The notes under the pieces are model-generated. The model worked only from the letters and a program-made list of their open reading frames with translations. It ran no database searches and was not told the DNA's origin. From contig CAKUPI010000139.1 of NCBI GenBank assembly GCA_934675045.1, positions 1 to 5,202 on the forward strand: a DNA stretch of 5,202 nt, given 5' to 3'. Each line of letters begins with the position of its first letter. Positions within the stretch are counted from its first letter, which is position 1. Shown here piece after piece: positions 1-4,503 of this stretch. The translations under genes were made by a program, and so were the position numbers. Origin of the DNA: an uncultured Eubacteriales bacterium. Lineage in GTDB: Bacteria > Bacillota > Clostridia > Oscillospirales > Butyricicoccaceae.

Positions 1-21
1 CTATTGCAGGTGCCCTGTCAT

Positions 22-98
22 TGGTGGAGACAACGGGGCTCGAACCCGTGACCTCTCGCGTGTGAGGCGAGCGCTCTGACCAGCTGAGCTATGCCTCC
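22..98 (-). tRNA. tRNA-Val (anticodon CAC), CCA end encoded
   Basis: Read on the minus strand this folds as a full cloverleaf. The 7-bp acceptor stem is GGAGGCA/TGTCTCC with one G-T wobble. The D-arm is GCTC/GAGC, the anticodon stem is CTCGC/GCGAG around loop CTCACAC (anticodon CAC at 62-64), and the T-arm contains GGTTCGAGCC. The discriminator A is at 25, and CCA is encoded at 22-24. It decodes GTG valine codons. It is the last gene of a three-tRNA cluster, six bases after the CCA of tRNA-Glu. Confidence 0.97.
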
Positions 99-104
99 GA
101 TTTT

Positions 105-179
105 TGGTGACCCGTACGGGAATCGAACCCATGATTCCGCCGTGAAAGGGCGGTGTCTTAACCTCTTGACCAACGGGCC
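105..179 (-). tRNA. tRNA-Glu (anticodon TTC), CCA end encoded
   Basis: On the minus strand the acceptor stem is GGCCCGT/ACGGGTC. The anticodon stem is CCGCC/GGCGG around loop CTTTCAC, which places anticodon TTC at 144-146. The T-arm contains GGGTTCGATTCCC, followed by discriminator A and an encoded CCA (105-107). It reads GAA and GAG glutamate codons. In Gram-positive bacteria Glu-tRNA also feeds tetrapyrrole synthesis and Gln-tRNA amidation. It is the middle gene of the cluster, separated by five to six bases from each neighbour, so the three tRNAs almost certainly come from one precursor. Confidence 0.97.
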
Positions 180-184
180 TGAAA

Positions 185-261
185 TGGTAGCGGCAGTTGG
201 ATTTGAACCAACGACCTGCCGGGTATGAACCGGATGCTCTAGCCAACTGAGCTATGCCGCC
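185..261 (-). tRNA. tRNA-Met (anticodon CAT), elongator type, CCA end encoded
   Basis: On the minus strand the acceptor stem is GGCGGCA/TGCCGCT. The D-arm is GCTC/GAGC, the anticodon loop is TTCATAC (CAT at 225-227), the T-arm is GTTGG/CCAAC, and CCA is encoded at 185-187. It has a paired first position (G1-U72 wobble) rather than the C1-A72 mismatch of initiators, and it closely resembles the elongator tRNA-Met of Bacillus as I remember it. A CAT anticodon could also belong to a lysidine-modified tRNA-Ile2, but the body argues against this. The outermost anticodon-stem pair is a U27-C43 mismatch (234 against 218). It is the first gene of the cluster, about 36 bases after the predicted transcription start. 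Confidence 0.93.
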
Positions 262-303
262 ATATGCTCGCCCAAGCGCTCTTTTGACCGGCGAACAAGT
301 AAT

Positions 304-333
304 ATTATACGCGATCAGCAATTTGTTTGTCAA
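304..333 (-). promoter_or_regulatory. SigA-type promoter of the Met-Glu-Val tRNA cluster
   Basis: On the minus strand a perfect -35 box TTGACA (328-333) and a perfect -10 box TATAAT (304-309) are separated by 18 bases. Transcription should start near 297, about 36 bases before tRNA-Met. The consensus match fits a strong, stable-RNA promoter. Its -35 box lies only 19 bases past the stop codon of the upstream SLH protein gene on the same strand. Confidence 0.9.
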
Positions 334-352
334 GCATTATTTCAACATTTTT

Positions 353-1678
353 TTAAAGAAGCTCTCTGGCCAGCAAAAGGTTGATCACGCCCTTGTCGGC
401 CAGCACCTGATAAAGCGGCTGTCCGGCCGCGGTCCGCGCCGAAAGGGTTTTGAGGCTGAGATAAGCCATCACGCCGCGGTCAAAGGTCCTGCCCCTGACC
501 CCGGCCGCCTCCTCGGGCGTCAGAATGCCCAGAGCCACCGCCTTTTCCAGTGCGGCGCTCCACGCAAAATCGCCCTCCCGGTCGCTGTAACCCAGTCCCC
601 GCAGCATGAAGGTCATGTACTGCTGCGCCGTGACCGGCTCGGCCGGGGAATAAGTCCGTTTGGAGGCGCTTGTGCCGGCCACCAGCCCCTTTTGATACAG
701 CAGAGCGATATAAGGGCGGTAAAAGGCGCTAACGTCGTCAAAGGGAGCGTCTGCACCGTGCAGGTCAAAGGCCTGACTTTCCAGCCCGAGAAAGCGCGTC
801 AGCATGACGGCCGCCTCGTCGCGGCGCGGCCGGCGCTCCAGCTCAAAGCCCTTGTCGCTTCCCCTGAACAGCCCCAGCCGGTACAAAATGCGGGCCGCGC
901 CGTAATGCTCCGGCCAGATGACGGCCGTCAGCGCGTCGCACCGGGCGGGTTTCCAGTCCGGCCGCATGGCGAGCAGCTCGCCGCGCGTTTTCAGAAACCA
1001 GTCGTCGCACGGCTTTCCCGCCGCGCTCTTCTGATCGTCATAGGTGACGTCGACAAAGCGAATCCCGCCGCTGGTAAAAACGGCGTTCCACGAGTGATTA
1101 AGCTCGCTGCTGCCCACGTAAATGCAGGGGATGTCGGCCGCGGCGCACAGCATGGCAAAGGCCGCGCTGTAACCGTCGCACACCGCCTTGCCGCCCAGCA
1201 GGGCACCGTAAGCGGAAAAGGGCTCCGGCCCCGCGATGGCGAGGTTGCGGTAGGTGTCGTAGTCGTATTCGCAGCGCTCGATGACAATGTCGTGAAAGGC
1301 CCGCAGCAGCTCTTCCTCGCGCAGGCCCTTCTCCAGCAGCGGAGCGACGATGCGCCGGGCCTCTTTTTGCGCCAGCTTATGCTTTTCCGGCTCGGCCATG
1401 TCGGCGCGCAGCGACACCGAATGCCCGGGCGACGTCCAGCTCCACGTAAGGCCGTAATAGTCGGGGTAAAGCATGCGCGTGTATTCCAGACACAGCTCAA
1501 AGTCAAACGAGGCGCTCACCTCTGCGGTGATGCCCGTCTCTCCCCGGCGCAGCGCGGCGTCCAGCAGGCGGGCCGCTCCCAGCTCGTCCAGCTTTTTCTC
1601 CTGCGCGGCGAGCATGGGGGAAGGCAGGAGCAGACAGAGGGTCAAAAGCAGCGCGGTGATGCGGTTGAGCATTTTCAT
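353..1678 (-). CDS. Secreted transglutaminase-like protein with C-terminal SLH-type repeats
   Basis: This 441-residue protein is probably exported and held on the cell wall. Residues 1-25 are a signal peptide: basic start, a leucine-rich core, and LAA before Q26. Residues 120-230 look like a transglutaminase/cysteine-protease fold: GGKAVCDGYS carries the presumed nucleophile C167, NHSWNAV supplies H195, and FVDVTYDD supplies D210. Three SLH-like segments follow, at roughly 259-298, 311-363 (opening FDDV, the best match) and 372-412. In other proteins SLH triplets bind pyruvylated secondary wall polymers. The first and third segments are divergent, so anchoring is inferred. The substrate is unknown; peptide or peptidoglycan cleavage or crosslinking is possible. 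The ATG at 1676-1678 follows GGAGGGGG (1686-1693) by seven bases; a second ATG two codons on is less well spaced. It is the last gene of the rsmE operon. No terminator hairpin follows the stop, only an A-run. Confidence 0.88.
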   Translation of the reverse strand: MKMLNRITALLLTLCLLLPSPMLAAQEKKLDELGAARLLDAALRRGETGITAEVSASFDFELCLEYTRMLYPDYYGLTWSWTSPGHSVSLRADMAEPEKHKLAQKEARRIVAPLLEKGLREEELLRAFHDIVIERCEYDYDTYRNLAIAGPEPFSAYGALLGGKAVCDGYSAAFAMLCAAADIPCIYVGSSELNHSWNAVFTSGGIRFVDVTYDDQKSAAGKPCDDWFLKTRGELLAMRPDWKPARCDALTAVIWPEHYGAARILYRLGLFRGSDKGFELERRPRRDEAAVMLTRFLGLESQAFDLHGADAPFDDVSAFYRPYIALLYQKGLVAGTSASKRTYSPAEPVTAQQYMTFMLRGLGYSDREGDFAWSAALEKAVALGILTPEEAAGVRGRTFDRGVMAYLSLKTLSARTAAGQPLYQVLADKGVINLLLARELL

Positions 1679-1700
1679 TCAAAAACCCCCTCCACAGCGG

Positions 1701-1721
1701 GCGCCGCGTGCATGGCGGCGC
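1701..1721 (-). other. Intergenic GC hairpin ahead of the SLH protein gene
   Basis: The sequence GCGCCGC (1701-1707) is perfectly complementary to GCGGCGC (1715-1721) across a 7-base loop. In the transcript it sits three bases past the stop of the membrane protein and seven bases before the ribosome binding site of the SLH protein gene. No U-run follows, so it is unlikely to be an intrinsic terminator. It could protect or separate the two coding parts of the mRNA, or it may be chance in GC-rich sequence. Confidence 0.4.
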
Positions 1722-1723
1722 GG

Positions 1724-2497
1724 TTACAGCATACGAACCGTGTAGTAAACGGCGGCTACGAAAATAAAGCCGGCCAGCGCGTACAGCGCGTAAAAGGCAA
1801 AGGGCGCGCCCAAAAACAGGGCGGCGGCAAAGAGGATGAGCGTTGCCGTATACAGGCCGGCGAGATAGCGGGTGCCGGTCTTTTTGCCGAATACGGCGAC
1901 CGAGCGCCTGCCCAGCCGGATGGCGCCGCCCGTTTTGCGGGTGGCCCAGACCAGGCACAGCATGACAAGGCAGAGCAGGGCCGCCAGCGCAAAGGCAATA
2001 CAGCGGATGCGCGCGCTGCCGCTCACGCCCGACGCCTTGGCCAGCGTCCACATCAGAAAGGCCAGCGAGACATGGGTGGTGCAGACGGTAAAGAAGGCGC
2101 GCGGATAGGTGTAGTACACAAGATACAAAATGGCCGCGACCGGCATGAGTACGTACAGCAGGCGCATGGCCAGCGTATAGCTGTAAAAGCGCATCATGGC
2201 GCTCGACAGCGCCAGCACCAGCGAAAACCACGCTATCGTATAGCCGCTGAAGGCGGCGTTCTGCGCCTTGCCGCTGCGGACGCGGGCGCCCTGCCAGACA
2301 AAGCCGGCGACGACGCCGGCCGCGCCGACAAAAATCAGCACGACCGCGGCGATGCGGGCGGCGTAGTAGCTGACCTGATAGTCAAAGGCGCTGCTGAGGT
2401 AGGAAATGGCCCATAAAAAGACCGCCGTGCAGCCGAAAAATATCAAAACGCGGTTTGTGATGGTATCCTGTGCTTTTTCCACTCGCTTCTCTTTCAA
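1724..2497 (-). CDS. Polytopic membrane protein of unknown function
   Basis: I do not recognise a family. From the chosen start it is about 257 residues. After a charged N-terminus there are seven or eight hydrophobic segments, at about 16-34, 47-69, 83-101, 111-130, 133-153, 164-184, 211-229 and 231-254. Basic loops lie at 70-78 and 186-210; the latter is rich in Arg, Lys and Gly and is probably cytoplasmic. No catalytic motif stands out. The start is uncertain. The ATG at 2546-2548 would overlap rsmE by 46 bases without a good ribosome binding site. A GTG at 2504-2506 overlaps the rsmE stop as GTGA. The TTG at 2495-2497 lies 10 bases after GGAG and is used here. A GTG at 2480-2482 is also possible. 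The overlap suggests translational coupling to rsmE. The SLH protein starts 45 bases downstream, so the two may act together at the envelope, but this is only inferred from position. Confidence 0.8.
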   Translation of the reverse strand: MKEKRVEKAQDTITNRVLIFFGCTAVFLWAISYLSSAFDYQVSYYAARIAAVVLIFVGAAGVVAGFVWQGARVRSGKAQNAAFSGYTIAWFSLVLALSSAMMRFYSYTLAMRLLYVLMPVAAILYLVYYTYPRAFFTVCTTHVSLAFLMWTLAKASGVSGSARIRCIAFALAALLCLVMLCLVWATRKTGGAIRLGRRSVAVFGKKTGTRYLAGLYTATLILFAAALFLGAPFAFYALYALAGFIFVAAVYYTVRML

Positions 2498-2502
2498 AAC
2501 AG

Positions 2503-3249
2503 TCACACTCCGATATCGTAGTTGCCGGTATGATACATAATGGCGCATACCGCCGCCACCGGCGCCGTTTCACAGCGCAGAATGCGCGGACCGATGGACA
2601 CCGATTCCAGCCCGCTTTGCAGGGCCAGCCGGGCCTCGTCCTCGCTGAAGCCGCCCTCGGGCCCCGTCATGACGGCGTAGCGGGCGCAGCCCTCGCTCCG
2701 GCGCAGGATGTCGCTGAGGCTGCGGCGGTTTTCCCGCTCGTACAGCAGCAGGGACACCGGGCAGCCCGAGGCCATGCGCAGCGCCTGCTCAAAGCTGACG
2801 ATTTCGGACACCGGAACCGGCTTTGAGCGCAGCGCCTGCTTGGAGGCCTCCAGCGCGATGCGGGCAAAGCGCGCGTGCTTCCGCTCGTAATCGCGCGCGT
2901 CCGGACGCGCCACGCAGCGCTCGGAGACAAAGGGGACAATGGCGTCCGCCCCGACCTCCACGCACTTCTGAATCAAATAATCAAACCGCTCCCCCTTGGA
3001 CAGAGCGGCAAACACCGTGACCCCGACGCTCGGCTCGGTGCTGTACGGACGGCTCGACACAATGCGCGCCGCGACGCGGTCCTTGCCGACCTCTTCCAGC
3101 ACGCAGACATGCTCGCTGCCCGCGTCGTCGCACACGATGATCTCGGCCCCTTTTTTCATGCGCAGCACGCGGGAAACATGCACCGCGTCGGTCTCGGACA
3201 AAACCAGCTCATCACCCGAACGCTGTTCGGCTGAAGCAAAAAATCTCAC
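2503..3249 (-). CDS. rsmE: 16S rRNA (uracil-1498-N3)-methyltransferase RsmE
   Basis: RsmE methylates N3 of U1498 in helix 44 of 16S rRNA, near the decoding site, using S-adenosylmethionine. It belongs to the SPOUT (trefoil-knot) superfamily. The 248 residues match the usual length of about 240-250. An N-terminal PUA-like part comes first (residues 1-70, with HVSRVLRMKKG at 24-34). The conserved blocks follow: SKGERFDYLIQKCVEVG (84-100), SERC (109-112), IALEASKQ (131-138), TGPEGGFSEDE (195-205) and GPRILRCETAP (220-230). The last two form the knotted cofactor site. The start is the GTG at 3247-3249. It follows GGAG by eight bases and gives an N-terminus MRFF, as in the family. A GTG seven codons upstream (3268-3270) has no good ribosome binding site. 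It lies downstream of prmA, a common Firmicutes pairing, but has its own promoter. Confidence 0.96.
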   Translation of the reverse strand: MRFFASAEQRSGDELVLSETDAVHVSRVLRMKKGAEIIVCDDAGSEHVCVLEEVGKDRVAARIVSSRPYSTEPSVGVTVFAALSKGERFDYLIQKCVEVGADAIVPFVSERCVARPDARDYERKHARFARIALEASKQALRSKPVPVSEIVSFEQALRMASGCPVSLLLYERENRRSLSDILRRSEGCARYAVMTGPEGGFSEDEARLALQSGLESVSIGPRILRCETAPVAAVCAIMYHTGNYDIGV

Positions 3250-3257
3250 AGCAATTT

Positions 3258-3261
3258 CTCC
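3258..3261 (-). promoter_or_regulatory. Ribosome binding site that fixes the rsmE start
   Basis: On the minus strand GGAG lies eight bases before the GTG at 3247-3249. It would lie inside the coding region if the upstream GTG at 3268-3270 were used. This favours the shorter reading, whose N-terminus MRFF also fits the RsmE family. Confidence 0.75.
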
Positions 3262-3284
3262 ATCTCTCACATGCCTGTCTTACC

Positions 3285-3313
3285 AGTATACCAAAGCCCG
3301 GCCCTCTTGTCCA
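3285..3313 (-). promoter_or_regulatory. Extended -10 promoter for rsmE and downstream genes
   Basis: On the minus strand the -35 box TGGACA (3308-3313, five of six consensus bases) is followed after 17 bases by the -10 box TATACT (3285-3290), preceded by TGG (extended -10). Transcription should start near 3278, giving a leader of about 29 bases before the rsmE GTG. No terminator is evident between prmA and this promoter, so rsmE may also be reached by read-through from prmA. Confidence 0.75.
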
Positions 3314-3347
3314 CGCTTTATTAGACGCAGGCAAAGGCCCTTTTGTT

Positions 3348-4328
3348 TCATTTTTTCAAACAAATCATGACCCAGCCGTCGCGGTGCTCCTCGCGCACGG
3401 GGGTCATGCCGGCCCGCACGTAGGCGTCAAAGACCTCGTCGCGCCGGCTTTCGATGATGCCGGACAGCAAAATGACGCCCCCCTTGCGCAAAAGGGCGGT
3501 CAGCCCGCCGCGCATGGCCAGCAGCACGTCGGCGACGATGTTGGCGCACACCACGTCAAAAGGCCCCTTTTCCCGTATGAAGGCGGCCAGCGCCTCGTCC
3601 TCCAGCCAGTTGCCGCAGCGGGCGTCGCAGATCACATCGCCGCCGCGCGCGTCCTGCCCGGCCCGCCGCACCGTTTCGGCCGCCGTTTTGACCGCCGTTT
3701 CCTCGATGTCGCACAAAAGAGCGTACCGCGCGCCCAGCAGCACGGCGGCCGCCGCCAGAATGCCGCTTCCGCACCCCATGTCGAGCACGCGCGCGCCGTC
3801 CAGCTCCATGCCGTCGAGCGCCTCCATGCACAGCCGGGTGGTGGCGTGGCTGCCTGTTCCGAAGCTGGACGCCGGGTCGATGGTCAGCACCTTCCGGCCC
3901 TGCGCGTCGGGCACCTCTTCCCACGAGGGGCGCACCAGAAGGCGCTGCCCGACGGCAAAGGGCTTGTAATACTGCTTCCAGTTGTTTTCCCAGTCCTCGC
4001 TGCGCACCCTTTCGACCCGCGTGCACAGGCTGCCGTAAAACCCGGCTTCGTCGCCGCTTTTCAGCTGGCGCACGGCGGCCTCGGTCTCGCCCAGCAGCAG
4101 GCTGCCCTGCTCGTCCTGATCGAAATAAAAGGTCAGCGTGGGGGTGCGGTCCTCGTTTTCAAAAAGCTCCTCGCCCAAATAATCCCAGCGCGGAGAGGGG
4201 GCCGATCGCAGCTCCTCCACGTCGCCGGGGTCGTCGATTTCGCAGTACGGGCTGATATGGGAAAGGGCGGCGGCCAGCACCTCGGCGGCGGCGCCCGTCG
4301 TTTCAATCACCAGCTTCAGATAATCCAT
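3348..4328 (-). CDS. prmA: Ribosomal protein L11 methyltransferase PrmA
   Basis: PrmA adds methyl groups from S-adenosylmethionine to amino groups of ribosomal protein L11 in the cytoplasm. In E. coli the modification is not essential. The 326 residues fit the Firmicutes form, about 310-320. The N-terminal L11-recognition domain (about 1-110) is followed by the linker EDWENNWKQYYKPF (111-124). The class I methyltransferase domain carries FGTGSHATTRLCMEAL (156-171), the glycine-rich SAM loop VLDMGCGSG (181-189), the acidic end of the second strand at CDIEE (206-210), and CANIVADVLL (261-270) in place of the usual ANILA-type motif. LSGIIESRRDEV (288-299) is also typical. The ATG at 4326-4328 follows AAAGGAG by seven bases. 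It leads the minus-strand block, is divergent from the MATE gene, and lies 98 bases before rsmE. The dnaJ gene that often precedes prmA in Firmicutes is absent here. Confidence 0.97.
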   Translation of the reverse strand: MDYLKLVIETTGAAAEVLAAALSHISPYCEIDDPGDVEELRSAPSPRWDYLGEELFENEDRTPTLTFYFDQDEQGSLLLGETEAAVRQLKSGDEAGFYGSLCTRVERVRSEDWENNWKQYYKPFAVGQRLLVRPSWEEVPDAQGRKVLTIDPASSFGTGSHATTRLCMEALDGMELDGARVLDMGCGSGILAAAAVLLGARYALLCDIEETAVKTAAETVRRAGQDARGGDVICDARCGNWLEDEALAAFIREKGPFDVVCANIVADVLLAMRGGLTALLRKGGVILLSGIIESRRDEVFDAYVRAGMTPVREEHRDGWVMICLKK

Positions 4329-4348
4329 GCTTCTGCTCCTTTGTCCGG

Positions 4349-4366
4349 CGGGCCTGCCGCGGCCCG
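4349..4366 (-). other. GC hairpin in the prmA leader
   Basis: The leader of prmA contains CGGGCC and GGCCCG (4349-4354 with 4361-4366) around a 6-base loop. It ends six bases before the AAAGGAG ribosome binding site. No U-run follows, so a terminator is unlikely. It could stabilise the mRNA 5' end or affect ribosome loading; no function is shown. Confidence 0.4.
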
Positions 4367-4391
4367 TCCCCCGTTTATTTTAACTGCTGAC

Positions 4392-4420
4392 AGTATAACA
4401 AAAAAGAGGGGATTTGTAAA
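4392..4420 (-). promoter_or_regulatory. Extended -10 promoter of prmA
   Basis: On the minus strand the -35 box TTTACA (4415-4420, five of six consensus bases) is followed after 17 bases by the -10 box TATACT (4392-4397), preceded by TGT (extended -10). Transcription should begin near 4385, giving a prmA leader of about 57 bases. Its -35 box is four bases from the -35 box of the divergent MATE promoter. Confidence 0.75.
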
Positions 4421-4431
4421 AGGTTTGTAAA
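4413..4431. repeat. Two direct copies of TTTGTAAA, 11-bp period, between divergent promoters
   Basis: TTTGTAAA occurs at 4413-4420 and again at 4424-4431, one DNA turn apart. The left copy contains the minus-strand -35 box of prmA (TTTACA), and the right copy contains the plus-strand -35 box of the MATE gene (TTGTAA). The pair could be an operator for a shared regulator, or simply the two -35 boxes in AT-rich sequence. Confidence 0.5.
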
Positions 4432-4453
4432 GAGCCTTTTTTTATGGTACAAT
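4425..4453 (+). promoter_or_regulatory. Extended -10 promoter of the MATE transporter gene
   Basis: On the plus strand the -35 box TTGTAA (4425-4430, four of six consensus bases) is followed after 17 bases by the -10 box TACAAT (4448-4453), preceded by TGG (extended -10). Transcription should begin near 4460, about 26 bases before the AAGGGAGG ribosome binding site. Confidence 0.7.
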
Positions 4454-4485
4454 ACAAACTATCAAAAAACGGCATGTGATTTTTG

Positions 4486-4493
4486 AAGGGAGG
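4486..4493 (+). promoter_or_regulatory. Strong ribosome binding site without a standard start codon behind it
   Basis: AAGGGAGG is a near-ideal Shine-Dalgarno sequence. ACG (4501-4503) follows after seven bases and CTG (4504-4506) after ten, both in the MATE reading frame. No ATG, GTG or TTG lies at a workable distance. It is therefore the main evidence for a non-standard start. Confidence 0.65.
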
Positions 4494-4503
4494 AATCGTT
4501 ACG

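Noticed and set aside
7..17. CAGG-TGC-CCTG inverted repeat just downstream of tRNA-Val
   Set aside because: A four-base stem with a three-base loop is too small to call. It could be part of a terminator continuing outside the window, which cannot be seen.
1..333. Minus-strand open frame over the tRNA cluster
   Set aside because: It is a translation through three tRNA genes and their promoter; peptides such as HSSAGQSARLTRERSRVRAP are the familiar false translation of tRNA sequence.
254..2416. Very long open frame on the plus strand (720 codons)
   Set aside because: It runs codon-for-codon antisense to the SLH and membrane protein genes. In GC-rich genes that avoid TTA, CTA and TCA codons, the antisense frame stays open. 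The predicted protein is Arg/Gln/His/Gly-rich, starts inside tRNA-Met and has no recognisable domain.
3246..3263. Five-codon mini-frame (MEKLL) overlapping the rsmE start
   Set aside because: It has no suitable ribosome binding site and is short enough to be chance; its GGAG is better explained as the site for rsmE.
3334..3346. AAAGGCCCTTT palindrome after the prmA stop as a terminator
   Set aside because: The arms leave only one loop base and no U-run follows on the minus strand.
3556..4026. Second minus-strand frame within prmA, and similar out-of-frame readings inside the SLH, membrane and rsmE genes
   Set aside because: They are rich in Arg, Ala and Pro, lack good start sites, and are fully covered by well-supported genes in another frame.
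3384..4430. Long plus-strand open frame antisense to prmA (348 codons)
   Set aside because: It has the same in-register antisense effect, low-complexity His/Gly/Arg-rich product, and no ribosome binding site or family match; prmA itself is unambiguous.
4418..4440. AAAAGG...CCTTTT stem followed by Ts, resembling a terminator on the plus strand
   Set aside because: The stem is short and AT-rich, no plus-strand gene ends here, and it lies within the MATE promoter.
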